This document shows positions 53,929-64,000 of a DNA stretch of 64,000 nucleotides, one piece after another (position 1 is the stretch's first letter; every line of letters begins with the position of its first letter). Under the pieces are notes generated by a model. That model did not search any database, was not told the DNA's origin, and saw only the letters and a list, made by a program, of their open reading frames with translations. Source of the DNA: Dechloromonas denitrificans. GTDB lineage: Bacteria; Pseudomonadota; Gammaproteobacteria; Burkholderiales; Rhodocyclaceae. The stretch is taken from contig NZ_CP075187.1 in the NCBI RefSeq assembly GCF_020510665.1, forward strand, positions 2,066,501-2,130,500, read 5' to 3'. A program made the translations under genes and the position numbers.

Positions 53929-55908
53929 TTAGGTCGCAAAATGGCAGTTGACCGTGTGAGTCGCTGAAATTACGCGGCTTTCAGGGTACTGCTGGCGACA
54001 CAGATCGGTCGCCTGCTGGCAACGCGGGTGGAAGTGGCAACCGGATGGCGGATTGGCCGGCGACGGCGTTTCTCCCGGCAGGCGGATGATTGCCGACTGC
54101 GCATCCAGCCGCGGCGCCGGAACTGCCGAAAGCAAGGCCTGCGTATAGGGATGGCGCGGCGCCCGCAACACTTCTTCTGCCTGCCCCCGCTCGACAATCC
54201 GGCCAAGGTACATCACGGCGATATCGTGGGCCAGGTATTCGACGACGGCAAAATTGTGCGTAATAAAGAGAAAAGCCACGCCCAGCTCAGCCTGCAGTGT
54301 TTTCAGCAGGTTGAGGATTTGCGCCTGAACCGACACATCCAGCGCCGAAGTTGGCTCGTCGCAAATGAGCAGCGCCGGCTGAACAGCCAGCGCCCGGGCA
54401 ATGGCAATGCGCTGACGCTGGCCGCCAGAAAATTCGTGCGGGTAGCGCCCGGCAGCATCGTCAGGCAAGCCAACCTGCCTGAGCAAGGCGGCGACCGCCC
54501 TCGCCTGCTCGATCGCCTCTCCAGCCAGCCCAAGGGCGGCCATCCCTTCGGCAATGATCTCTCCGACACGCAAGCGCGGATTGAGCGAAGCAAAGGGATC
54601 CTGAAACACCATCTGCATCTGGCGGCGAGCGTTGCGCAACGGTCCAGGCGGCATACCAACCAGTTCACTGCCGGCAAGGCGAACGCTGCCCGCCGTCGGC
54701 CTGATCAATTGCAGCAATGCCTTGCCGACCGTGGTCTTGCCGCAACCGGACTCACCAACCAGCGCCAGGGTACGCCCGGCGGAAATGGCCAGTGAAACCC
54801 CGTCGACCGCGCGAACATGCCCGACTGTGCGCTGCAGCAGACCGCGACGGATCGGAAAATGGACTTTCAGCGCGTCGACCGCAAGAAACGGGTTTTCAGT
54901 GTTTACGACAAGATCATCCGGTGGACCGGACAAGTTCGTTTCAGCCGACAGGGCATCACCCGACCAGTGGCAACGCAATTGATGCGTTAGCGCAACGCTG
55001 CGCCAGGTCGGCGAGTTTTCGCGGCAAAGCGGCATGCAATGCGTACACCGCTCGGCGAAACGACAACCGCCCGGCATCGCATCAAGCGCGGGCACTTGCC
55101 CGGGAATCGTTTTAAGCCGCGAACCGCGCCGGGCAATATCCGGCAACGCAGCAAACAAGGCCTGCGTATAGGGATGCTGCGGGTGGCTGAAAAACGCCTC
55201 GCGACTGGCCACTTCGACCAACTCGCCGGCGTACATCACACCGATGCGATGCGCCATCCGGGCAACCACCCCGAGATCATGCGTGATCAACAAGATGCCC
55301 ATGCCGCGCTCGACCTGCAAGCGGGCCAGCAGATCGAGAATCTGCGCCTGCACGGTGACATCGAGCGCGGTTGTCGGCTCATCGGCAATCAACATATCCG
55401 GTTCGCCGGCCAGTGCAATGGCGATCATCACCCGCTGCTTCATGCCGCCGGAAAGCTGGAACGGATATTCATCGAGGCGCCGCTCGGGGTCCGCAATACC
55501 CACCTGGCGGAGCAATGCCAGCATCCGTTCGCGCGCCGCCGGGCCGCGCAGGCCGAGGTGCCGCGACAACACTTCGCCAATTTGCGCACCGACCGTCATC
55601 ACCGGGTTCAGGCTGGTCGCCGGCTCCTGGAAAATCATGGCCATGCGCGCACCGCGCACGGTTCGCATCTCCGCTTCAGGCAAGGTGAGCAATGCTTCGT
55701 CGTGCAGTGAAACGCTGCCGCCCAGCATGCGCCCGGCCGGCGGCAGCAAGCGCATGATGGCTTGTGCCGTGGCTGATTTGCCACAGCCCGACTCGCCGAG
55801 CAAGGCAAACGTCTCTCCGCGCGAAATGGTCAGAGAAATACCGTCGACCGCAAGCAGCATCCGGCGACCGGCCGTGAACCCCAGACGAAGCTGATCGACC
55901 TTCAACAT
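53929..55908 (-). CDS. yejF: Fused two-domain peptide ABC importer ATPase (YejF type)
   Basis: 659 residues containing two ATPase halves: Walker A GESGCGKSATAQ (about 37-48) with IMIFQEP and signature LSGGMKQR, then Walker A GESGCGKTTVGK (about 372) with signature FSGGQRQR. A linker includes the oligopeptide-type C-terminal motif of the first half. YejF-type proteins energise uptake of peptides, including microcin C, with YejB and YejE. yejE is directly upstream with no gap. Substrate may be oligopeptides or dipeptides. Confidence 0.87.
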   Translation of the reverse strand: MLKVDQLRLGFTAGRRMLLAVDGISLTISRGETFALLGESGCGKSATAQAIMRLLPPAGRMLGGSVSLHDEALLTLPEAEMRTVRGARMAMIFQEPATSLNPVMTVGAQIGEVLSRHLGLRGPAARERMLALLRQVGIADPERRLDEYPFQLSGGMKQRVMIAIALAGEPDMLIADEPTTALDVTVQAQILDLLARLQVERGMGILLITHDLGVVARMAHRIGVMYAGELVEVASREAFFSHPQHPYTQALFAALPDIARRGSRLKTIPGQVPALDAMPGGCRFAERCTHCMPLCRENSPTWRSVALTHQLRCHWSGDALSAETNLSGPPDDLVVNTENPFLAVDALKVHFPIRRGLLQRTVGHVRAVDGVSLAISAGRTLALVGESGCGKTTVGKALLQLIRPTAGSVRLAGSELVGMPPGPLRNARRQMQMVFQDPFASLNPRLRVGEIIAEGMAALGLAGEAIEQARAVAALLRQVGLPDDAAGRYPHEFSGGQRQRIAIARALAVQPALLICDEPTSALDVSVQAQILNLLKTLQAELGVAFLFITHNFAVVEYLAHDIAVMYLGRIVERGQAEEVLRAPRHPYTQALLSAVPAPRLDAQSAIIRLPGETPSPANPPSGCHFHPRCQQATDLCRQQYPESRVISATHTVNCHFAT

Positions 55909-57327
55909 TTACCGGGCCCTCGGGTCAAAAGCATCGCGCACCGCATCGGCGAATAAATTGGCGGCCAGCACGAGCATGAACATCGTGCAAAACGCAGCTG
56001 CCAGCGACCACCAGACCACCGGCTCGCGCCCCAACTCGAGGCGCGCATTGTTGATCATCGTGCCGAAGCTGGTCATGCTCGGATCGACACCGATGCCCAC
56101 ATAGGAAAGCACCGCCTCGGCCAGCACCAGCCCGGAAAAATCCATGACCAGCGCAATGATGATGATGTGCATCAGATTGGGCAGGATATGGCGCACGATA
56201 ATCCGCCAGTTGGAGACACCAAAAGCCTGCGCCGCCTGGATATATTCCAGCTCACGCAATTTCAGGGTTTCACCGCGCAGGAGGCGGCACAAGCCAGTCC
56301 AGCTGGTCATGCCGAGAATGAAACACAAGGCCAGCAAGCGCAGGTCGGCACGCTCAGCCGCGGTCGAAAACCATTGCGGATGGGTATCGATCACCACCTG
56401 CATCATCAGCACGGCTGCCGCGATCAGCAGCACACCGGGAATCGAGTTGAGCACGGTATAGATGTATTGGATCAGATCATCGACCCATCCCCGGAAATAA
56501 CCGGCCACAATGCCGAGCAGGACGGCCATCGGCAAGGTCACCAGCGTTGTCAGCAGCCCGATGACCAGGCCGGTACGCACGCTTTTGAGGATCTGGTAGA
56601 GCACATCCTGCCCGACCTTGTCGGTTCCGAACACGTGATACTGGCTGGAAAGCCAGAACAGCGGAACCGTCGCCAACAGAATCAGGGCCAGCGTGGCGAG
56701 GACGGCCGACCAGGCAAAACCGGCATCGTCAGTGATTTTGAGCACTTTGCTGCGGTCGACCGCAGCATCACCGGCAAATATCTCGCGGCGACGCTGAAAA
56801 AAGCCGACCACCGCAAACACACCCAACCAGCCAAGCAGCGCCAGGACCGCTGCACGGAAACCCGTGAGGCCGACGTCGGCAAGCAAATCATCCTCACGCT
56901 CGCCCAGGTGCTGGCCGCCATATTTTAGGCGGGGATAATCGCGCAACGTCCCCTGGCCCGGCAAATCGATGTTTTCCTTGGCATAAAGCCGGGTCGCAAA
57001 AGGGGCCGAGTAGGTTTTTTCATTGCGCGAGCGCAGTGGCGTGACCAGCGCATCAAGCACCGACAGCACTTCAACCGCGTACGTTGCCTTCTGCCCGGCC
57101 CGGCTCTCGTTCTTGAGACGGTAATGGACCGAATCAAGCAGGCCGATGGCGATGAAAACCACCAGCACGGTCGCCGAGGCCATGCCTGCACGGTTCGCCC
57201 CGACGCGTTGCCAGGCTGCGCGCATCGGCTGGTTGCCGGCAATCAGCCAGCCCGCGCCCAGCGCTACGGCAACCAGCAGCCAGATCAGCAGATCGGACCA
57301 GAGCAGGACAAACTGGAAGCCCATCAT
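55909..57327 (-). CDS. yejE: Peptide ABC importer permease (YejE type)
   Basis: 472 residues. An N-terminal membrane region (10-28, 46-65) is followed by a long extra segment and the conserved permease domain (LVIGLLTTLVTLPMAVLLGI, then DLIQYIYTVLNSIPGVLLIA, and the EAA loop EYIQAAQAFGVSNWRIIVRH, about 370-389). The length exceeds typical OppC permeases, as YejE proteins do. It overlaps the yejB stop by four bases and abuts yejF. Confidence 0.87.
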   Translation of the reverse strand: MMGFQFVLLWSDLLIWLLVAVALGAGWLIAGNQPMRAAWQRVGANRAGMASATVLVVFIAIGLLDSVHYRLKNESRAGQKATYAVEVLSVLDALVTPLRSRNEKTYSAPFATRLYAKENIDLPGQGTLRDYPRLKYGGQHLGEREDDLLADVGLTGFRAAVLALLGWLGVFAVVGFFQRRREIFAGDAAVDRSKVLKITDDAGFAWSAVLATLALILLATVPLFWLSSQYHVFGTDKVGQDVLYQILKSVRTGLVIGLLTTLVTLPMAVLLGIVAGYFRGWVDDLIQYIYTVLNSIPGVLLIAAAVLMMQVVIDTHPQWFSTAAERADLRLLALCFILGMTSWTGLCRLLRGETLKLRELEYIQAAQAFGVSNWRIIVRHILPNLMHIIIIALVMDFSGLVLAEAVLSYVGIGVDPSMTSFGTMINNARLELGREPVVWWSLAAAFCTMFMLVLAANLFADAVRDAFDPRAR

Positions 57328-58301
57328 TCGAAGCGAATCCGCGGATCGACCACGGTGTATGAAATATCAGTCAGGATCAGCCCGACGATATAGAGCACCG
57401 AGCCGATGAACACCATCGAGCGAACGACAGCAAAGTCCTGGGCATTGATTGCGTCAATGGTGTAACTGCCGAGGCCGGGAATGCCGAAGAATGATTCGGT
57501 TAGCAGCGAGCCCATGAAGAGCAGCGGAATGACGACAACGACGCCGGTCAGGATCGGAATCAGCGCATTGCGCAAAATATGGCGGAAAAACACCACGGTT
57601 TCAGGCAAGCCCTTGGCACGTGCGGTGCGCACATAATCCTTGCCGACCTCTTCGAGAAAGATGGTGCGATACCAGCGGGCCGATGAACCAATGCCCGAAA
57701 CGACACCGATCAATACTGGCAGGATCAGGAAACGCCAGGCTTCAAGCCCTTCGCCAAAACCCGAAATCGGCACCAGCCGCCAAAGCTTGCTGATCAGATA
57801 TTGACCGCCAATGATGTAGAACAAGCCGGAAATCGACATCATCGCCACGCACAGCACGACGCCCCAGAAATCGAAGGCCGTGGCCCGGAAGAAGGCCAGC
57901 AACAACGCAAAGGAAATGCTGACCAGCAAGCCGAGAATGAATGTCGGCAGCGCGATGGCCAGCGACGGTCCCATCCGGCTGGCGATTTCACGGGCAATGT
58001 CCCGACCGTCTTCCGCCCGGCCAAAATCACCGGCGAACATGCGGGCTGATTTTTCGAAAAAAATCGTCTCCGTCACGGTCGACAAGCCCGCAGCGGCAGA
58101 ATTGATCAGCAAAGGCTTGTCGTAGCCACGTTCCACCTTCCACTTCTGGATCGCTTCCGGCGTCACCCGCTTGACGCCCAACTGCATGCGCGCCATGTCA
58201 TCCGGCGTATTGACGACGAAAAACAGGGCGAAGGTGACCAGATTCACACCGATCAAGATCGGGATGGCGTAAAGCAGGCGGCGGATGATGTAGGCAAGCA
58301 T
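57324..58301 (-). CDS. yejB: Peptide ABC importer permease (YejB type)
   Basis: 325 residues of the OppB/YejB family: MLAYIIRRLLYAIPILIGVN at the start, FALLLAFFRATAFDFWGVVL in the membrane domain, and the EAA loop YVRTARAKGLPETVVFFRHI (about 224-243). It forms the permease pair with YejE; overlap of ATGA with the next gene shows one operon. No solute-binding protein (YejA) adjoins it: the upstream neighbour, seven bases away, is the unknown membrane Cys/His protein. Confidence 0.87.
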   Translation of the reverse strand: MLAYIIRRLLYAIPILIGVNLVTFALFFVVNTPDDMARMQLGVKRVTPEAIQKWKVERGYDKPLLINSAAAGLSTVTETIFFEKSARMFAGDFGRAEDGRDIAREIASRMGPSLAIALPTFILGLLVSISFALLLAFFRATAFDFWGVVLCVAMMSISGLFYIIGGQYLISKLWRLVPISGFGEGLEAWRFLILPVLIGVVSGIGSSARWYRTIFLEEVGKDYVRTARAKGLPETVVFFRHILRNALIPILTGVVVVIPLLFMGSLLTESFFGIPGLGSYTIDAINAQDFAVVRSMVFIGSVLYIVGLILTDISYTVVDPRIRFE

Positions 58302-58308
58302 AGGTGGA

Positions 58309-59847
58309 TTATGCCAAGAGCCGGCGCAAGATGAACAAAATCAGGGCAAGGAATATCAGCCCCCAGGCCAGAAGCGCATAGTCGGAACGCAACGGCGGCT
58401 CTTTTGGCGCCAGCGGATCGCGCAGCGCAGCAGGAAAGGGCCGGGGCGGCACCGGTATGATCTTGCGCTGGGCCAGATCTGCCGGCACCCGCGCGGTATA
58501 TTCATGGCTCGACTGAACCGGCCAGTCGCCCCAGGCCCGGCTGGATGGCAACTGCGGGATACGCACCAGCAGCAGCTCATCGAGATCGTCCGCCAGACGC
58601 TGCTCAAACGCACTCGGCGCGCGCCCCTCTGGCCGCCCTTCCTGACGTTGTGCCAGGCGCAGCAAGTCAGCCGCAATTTCCTCGAAGGCCGCCGCCGGGT
58701 ACAGCCGCGTCCGGTCTTCCGTCAAATAATCGAAAACCGCCTTGCCGCGGGTCAGCGACTTTTCCCTGAAGGCAACCAGCGGCAAACCGAAGAAGGCTTT
58801 CAGCCAGCTTTCGGCACCACGCCGGGGAATATTCCACCCCAGCGTTCGTAAAACGCTGATACTGGTCCCGGCACAATTCGCCCGGGCGTGCTGATAGGCA
58901 AACTGATGCCGGTAGAACTGATTGAAAACGCGCCCGAGCGCCGCATCAAGGTGCTGTGCCAGGCGAACATCGCGCAAACCGGCAAGCAGCATGCATGAAG
59001 GGCGATACCAGGCCTGCCCGCTGTTCAAATCTGCCAGATAGACATCGAGCGGGACCGGGGCGGCAATGATCCCTTTTTCACTCACCGAATCCAGCGTATA
59101 GAAGTTGTAGACCAGCCATTCATCGATCTCTCCACCGGGGCCGACACGCCCAGTCATCAGCGCAAAATGTCCACCATGCGCTTCGTCATCATCGCCCTGG
59201 GCCCCATTGAGCATGAATCCAATGACCGGCTGACCCGGCTGCAAGCCCGTACCGGCCCGACGACGCCAGATCGAAGCAACGGAAAACGGGCTGCACGCCC
59301 CACCCTGCGGCAAGGCGCGAACCCAGTCGCGAAAGGCCGCGGGCCGAGCGAGCATCGTGCATGGCTCAGACCTGGCCGGCAGTGAAAAATCCTCCGGCCA
59401 GAAACTGTGCGCGACAAAAGCGTCCGAACGATGATTTCCACGCATTTTGATCGGTCGACCGTGGAAAAAGGCCGCACTGGAGGCATCGAACCAGGACTGA
59501 TTGAGTGGCAGGCGCTCGGTCAGGGTCAGCGGCAGCCTGCCTTGCGGCGAGACCAAGGAAAGCGCCGCGAAGTCGAGTTTCGCCCCCCGAATTTTGTCCG
59601 GGGCGCCCAGCCAGACCAACGGCGGATAGACAGGCCCGGCCTCGGGTGAGGTACGCAGAACCCAACTGGCAAGATCGTCCCAGACCGATAAGGAGCGTTC
59701 AAAACCGGGAAGGGGCAGGCCGGCTTTCGGCAAAGCCAGCGTCTGGCCGCGAAAAAACCACTGTGCTTGCGGCAGGATGGAATCTTCACTGCCCGCATCG
59801 CCGGTCACGATAAATTGATCGGCGGAAAACAATCCGTAAGCTGGCAT
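58309..59847 (-). CDS. Large C-tail-anchored Cys/His protein of unknown function
   Basis: 512 residues from the ATG at 59847 (AGGA seven bases upstream); a GTG at 59868 with GGAG is also possible. There is no clear signal peptide. Conserved-looking motifs include HGGHFALMTGRVG (about 233-245), YNFYTLDSVSEKGI and ARANCAGTSISVLRTLGWN (about 327-345), which suggest a papain-like Cys/His hydrolase core resembling DUF4105-type proteins. A hydrophobic segment (LLAWGLIFLALILFILRR) ends the chain. It sits where yejA would be, upstream of yejBEF on the same strand, but bears no resemblance to a peptide-binding protein. Confidence 0.55.
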   Translation of the reverse strand: MPAYGLFSADQFIVTGDAGSEDSILPQAQWFFRGQTLALPKAGLPLPGFERSLSVWDDLASWVLRTSPEAGPVYPPLVWLGAPDKIRGAKLDFAALSLVSPQGRLPLTLTERLPLNQSWFDASSAAFFHGRPIKMRGNHRSDAFVAHSFWPEDFSLPARSEPCTMLARPAAFRDWVRALPQGGACSPFSVASIWRRRAGTGLQPGQPVIGFMLNGAQGDDDEAHGGHFALMTGRVGPGGEIDEWLVYNFYTLDSVSEKGIIAAPVPLDVYLADLNSGQAWYRPSCMLLAGLRDVRLAQHLDAALGRVFNQFYRHQFAYQHARANCAGTSISVLRTLGWNIPRRGAESWLKAFFGLPLVAFREKSLTRGKAVFDYLTEDRTRLYPAAAFEEIAADLLRLAQRQEGRPEGRAPSAFEQRLADDLDELLLVRIPQLPSSRAWGDWPVQSSHEYTARVPADLAQRKIIPVPPRPFPAALRDPLAPKEPPLRSDYALLAWGLIFLALILFILRRLLA

Positions 59848-59930
59848 CTGTGCATCCTGCCTGATCACAGCACTCCGAAAGCCTCGAATAGCACCAGCGT
59901 GCAGGAGTGGGTTACAATGGCCGCAGAAAC

Positions 59931-59955
59931 AAAAAAGCCCGTTTAATCACGGGCT
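59931..59955 (-). terminator. Terminator after tRNA-Ser
   Basis: On the minus strand AGCCCGT-GATTAA-ACGGGCT is followed by TTTTTTG. It begins 15 bases past the tRNA. Confidence 0.88.
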
Positions 59956-59969
59956 TATCTGTCACACTG

Positions 59970-60057
<88 letters not shown>

Positions 60058-60084
60058 GCAGCGGCCGGCATAATAACACAATCG

Positions 60085-61509
60085 ATGCAGATTACAAGAA
60101 GATACCTCCTGTTGAGCCTGATCATTTTTGTCGCCGGCTGCGGGGACTGGCTGAGAACGCCTCTCCCCTTCCCGACGCCGGCCCAGCACGATCTGGTTGT
60201 CCTGACCAGCGTCGGGCCGTTGACCTACAACAGCGACGAAGAAGGCAGTGCCAGCGGCCTGGAGCACGATCTGGTCGAGGCTTTTGCCCTGGAACTCGGC
60301 GTCGGGGTCAAATACCTCGTGGTGCCACCCAGCCAGATTGCACCGCAACTCGCCGCCGGCAAAGCACACCTGGCAGCCGCCTGGCTCTCGCCGACGACGG
60401 ACCCGCGCATTAAAAGCACGCCGCCGCTGGGTACGACGCACGATCTGCTGGTCCAGCATGAAGCATCGCTGCCTCTGCCTGACAAAGCGGAACTGGCCGG
60501 CAAGACCGTTCATGTCATGGCCGGTTCGCGACAAGCCGCCACAATGCAAAAACTTGCCCGCGAGATCAGCGACCTCAAGATCGTCGAAGAGCAATCGGAC
60601 GACATCATCACCATGCTCGAAGCGGTCGGCAATCGCCAGATCGAACTGGCCGTGATTGATTCCGACATGGAAGACATTGCCAACCAGTTCGTTCCCTCGA
60701 TGCGCGCCACGCTGAGCCTGAGCGACGAACAACCGATTGTCTGGCTACTCGGCGAAACACCGAACAGCGAGCTTCAGGCCCGGGCCGGCGAGTTCATCGA
60801 ACGCGTCCAGCGCGATGGCACCATGGCCCGACTGGAAGACCGCTATTTCGGTCATGCCCGCCGCCTCGACCAGGCCGATATCGTGAAATTTCTCGGCCAG
60901 ATCGAAACGACCCTGCCCAAACTGCGCAAGATTTTCCAGGGGGCGCAGAGTCTTTCCGGCCTCGACTGGCGGCTGATTGCCGCCGTGGCTTATCAGGAAT
61001 CGCATTGGGACAGCAATGCGACCAGCCCGACCGGTGTGCGCGGCATCATGATGCTGACCGAAGAAACGGCCGACCGACTGAATGTCAGCAACCGGCTTGA
61101 TCCCAAGGAAAGCATTCCGGCCGGCGCCAAATACATCAACATCCTGAAAGACAATTTACCGCCGGAAGCCCTTGAGCCGGACCGTACCTGGCTGGCGCTG
61201 GCGGCCTACAACATCGGGCCCGGCCATTTCAATGCAGCCCGGACCATTGCCAAGCAGATCGGTGCCGACCCTCTGGCCTGGTATGAGATGAAGCGGGTAC
61301 TGCCCCTGCTGGCCAAGCCAAAATACTACGAGCGGTTGAAATCAGGCCGGGCGCGGGGTGGCGAGGCGGTCATCCTGGTCGAAAACATTCGCAGCTATTA
61401 CGACATTCTCGTCCGCCACGAAGCGCCTTACCAGTCAGCCACCGCCCGCATGGACAAACTGATCGGCATGCAGGAAAGCGGGCCGGGTCTCAAGCTGAAA
61501 CGTCAGTAA
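60085..61509 (+). CDS. mltF: MltF-type lytic transglycosylase (solute-binding plus SLT domains)
   Basis: 474 residues. A lipoprotein signal with lipobox FVAGC (C19) anchors it to the outer membrane. An SBP_bac_3-like domain (about 38-270, TYNSDEEGSASGLEHDLVEA) is followed by an SLT domain with catalytic Glu in AAVAYQESHWDSNATSP (about 310) and LALAAYNIGPGHFN. In MltF the first domain modulates the lytic activity in response to muropeptides. It is separated from tRNA-Ser by 27 bases and convergent with serS. Confidence 0.9.
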   Translation: MQITRRYLLLSLIIFVAGCGDWLRTPLPFPTPAQHDLVVLTSVGPLTYNSDEEGSASGLEHDLVEAFALELGVGVKYLVVPPSQIAPQLAAGKAHLAAAWLSPTTDPRIKSTPPLGTTHDLLVQHEASLPLPDKAELAGKTVHVMAGSRQAATMQKLAREISDLKIVEEQSDDIITMLEAVGNRQIELAVIDSDMEDIANQFVPSMRATLSLSDEQPIVWLLGETPNSELQARAGEFIERVQRDGTMARLEDRYFGHARRLDQADIVKFLGQIETTLPKLRKIFQGAQSLSGLDWRLIAAVAYQESHWDSNATSPTGVRGIMMLTEETADRLNVSNRLDPKESIPAGAKYINILKDNLPPEALEPDRTWLALAAYNIGPGHFNAARTIAKQIGADPLAWYEMKRVLPLLAKPKYYERLKSGRARGGEAVILVENIRSYYDILVRHEAPYQSATARMDKLIGMQESGPGLKLKRQ

Positions 61510-61554
61510 GGGACAAGCGCAGCAGGGGCGAACCGGCCTTCGCCCCTCGCAAAC

Positions 61555-62919
<1,365 letters not shown>

Positions 62920-63024
62920 TTATACGCGATGCCCGTGAGCCACCGAAGCCTGCCGCCGAGACGAAAAGGGACAAGGAGGCTGGCTGGGCGATATCATGCC
63001 GGGCTACGCCTTCAATTTTCTGCC

Positions 63025-63906
63025 ATGCCAAAGATTCGACGCCTCGCCCTCCTCACCCTTGCCGCCGCGCTGAGCCTGACCGAAAGCCTTGCGGCACCGG
63101 CCGCCGGCACAACCAAGGAATGGTGTGCGGCCATCGGCGGGCGGCTGGGCAGCGTCCCGCCGGCGCTGTGCCAGAAACTGCAACTCAGCCCGGCAACGGT
63201 CGTCTCCGCCAATCGCCACGCCCTGATGTTTCGCGACGTACCGCCGGCACCGCGCAAGCTGGCACAGGCCGGGAGCAAAACCGGCCGGCCGCTGCGCATT
63301 TTGCTGGTCGGCGGCATTCATGGCGATGAACTGACTTCGGCCTCGATCGCCTTCCGCTGGATGCAATGGCTGGATGAAAACGAACCAGCCCAGTATCACT
63401 GGCGCGTCATTCCCGTCGCCAACCCGGACGGCCTGCTGAGCAATCCACCGCAGCGCACCAACGGGCACGGCGTCGACCTCAACCGAAATTTCCCGACCCC
63501 GGACTGGGTGAAGGATGCGCACGCGTACTGGGACAAGAAAACCCGGCGCGACCCGCGCCGTTACCCCGGCAAGGAGGCCAACTCCGAGCCGGAAACCCGC
63601 TGGATGAACAGCCAGATCGAGAGCTTCAAGCCCGACCTGATCGTCAGCATCCATGCCCCTTTCGGCATTCTCGATTACGACGGCCCGGCGCGCCAGCCAC
63701 GCCGCTTCGGCAACCTCAACCTCAACCGCCTGGGCATCTACCCCGGCTCGCTGGGCAATTACGGTGGCGTGCATAAAAACATGCCGGTCATCACCATCGA
63801 ACTGCCCAACGCCTCCAGCATGCCGCCGTTGCGCGAGCAGCGCGAAATTTGGGAAGACATGCTGACCTGGATACGCCGCAACCTGGCCAGCAAGCAGCTT
63901 TCCTGA
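63025..63906 (+). CDS. M14 zinc carboxypeptidase (MpaA-like), exported
   Basis: 293 residues from the ATG at 63025; the longer open frame starts in unrelated sequence upstream. A signal peptide (about 1-24) precedes a carboxypeptidase fold with zinc ligands H99 and E102 in GGIHGDELT, the substrate arginine region DLNRNFPTPD (about 154), H in LIVSIHAPFG (about 213) and catalytic Glu in ITIELPNAS (about 257). All key residues are intact. Such enzymes trim murein peptides (gamma-D-Glu-Dap in MpaA). Export suggests it acts on wall fragments, consistent with nearby mltD and mltF. Confidence 0.83.
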   Translation: MPKIRRLALLTLAAALSLTESLAAPAAGTTKEWCAAIGGRLGSVPPALCQKLQLSPATVVSANRHALMFRDVPPAPRKLAQAGSKTGRPLRILLVGGIHGDELTSASIAFRWMQWLDENEPAQYHWRVIPVANPDGLLSNPPQRTNGHGVDLNRNFPTPDWVKDAHAYWDKKTRRDPRRYPGKEANSEPETRWMNSQIESFKPDLIVSIHAPFGILDYDGPARQPRRFGNLNLNRLGIYPGSLGNYGGVHKNMPVITIELPNASSMPPLREQREIWEDMLTWIRRNLASKQLS

Positions 63907-63941
63907 AACAAATCGCCGGGCGGCGCAGTTTTCAGGCGGTG

Positions 63942-64000
63942 CTATTTTTTCCCGGCTTTGCGATCCAGGTCGCGCAGATGCGCCAGTTTTTCGCCGATCT
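63942..64000 (-). CDS. C-terminal end of an unfinished gene (possibly rarA)
   Basis: Only the last 18 residues and the stop lie in the window; the rest is beyond base 64000. The tail reads IGEKLAHLRDLDRKAGKK. It resembles the C-terminus of the replication-associated ATPase RarA, which is often found beside serS in betaproteobacteria, but the evidence is thin. Confidence 0.3.
   Translation of the reverse strand, partial: IGEKLAHLRDLDRKAGKK

Overview
The window looks like the chromosome of a denitrifying betaproteobacterium, most likely of the Rhodocyclales (Dechloromonas/Azonexus-like). This rests on the gene content: nos accessory genes of the NosG/NosH type, a cytochrome cd1 nitrite reductase, NorE/NorF-type proteins, a phasin, and a large beta-oxidation regulon under a PsrA-like TetR regulator. 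Protein names come from recognising sequence motifs; no database search was possible. No insertion sequence, prophage or CRISPR array was seen.

Layout. 1-5.9 kb: the 3' part of a nitrous oxide reductase maturation cluster (nosD end, nosG, nosH, nosF, nosL, nosY, a TlpA-like thioredoxin). It is interrupted at 2.2-3.0 kb by an opposite-strand Lrp-type regulator flanked by fragments that look like putA and proC. 6.0-12.7 kb: a small outer-membrane barrel behind a CRP/FNR-type promoter, then a three-gene ABC importer behind a sigma-54 promoter with tandem upstream palindromes, followed by its likely DctB/DctD-type two-component system. 12.8-15.7 kb: a transmembrane HD-GYP protein whose metal-binding residues are lost, and a LapG-like periplasmic cysteine protease. 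15.9-18.9 kb: a TPR plus beta-barrel translocon of the Slam/DUF560 (type 11 secretion) kind, next to a secreted protein with a TbpB-like C-terminal barrel. 19.0-37.1 kb: about 18 kb of minus-strand fatty-acid degradation genes (two acyl-CoA dehydrogenases, two fused hydratase/dehydrogenases of opposite domain order, two thiolases, FadD, FadL, DegV, a thioesterase-like protein), with three copies of one operator at tetR, fadL and the fadB-type gene.

37.1-49.8 kb: a Cache-PAS-PAS-GGDEF-EAL protein, folA and folB-like genes, two small proteins sharing a C-terminal tag, a phasin, norE/norF-like genes, a MocR regulator, nirS, a metallophosphoesterase, and an ECF sigma factor with a small membrane protein. 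49.9-52.3 kb: tRNA-Val, gltX, and a tandemly duplicated Ala-Glu-Asp tRNA unit behind a strong promoter. 52.4-64 kb: two lytic transglycosylases (mltD, mltF), a yejBEF-type peptide importer with an unknown Cys/His membrane protein in place of yejA, tRNA-Ser, serS, an M14 carboxypeptidase, and the end of a gene that may be rarA.

How the genes fit together: nirS, norE/F and the nos genes cover nitrite-to-N2 respiration in separate places. The fad block is a coherent lipid-catabolism regulon. The c-di-GMP proteins and the LapG-like protease point to control of surface attachment. The most unusual items are the T11SS-like pair, the degenerate HD-GYP protein beside LapG, the tagged small-protein pair, and the broken proline locus inside the nos cluster.
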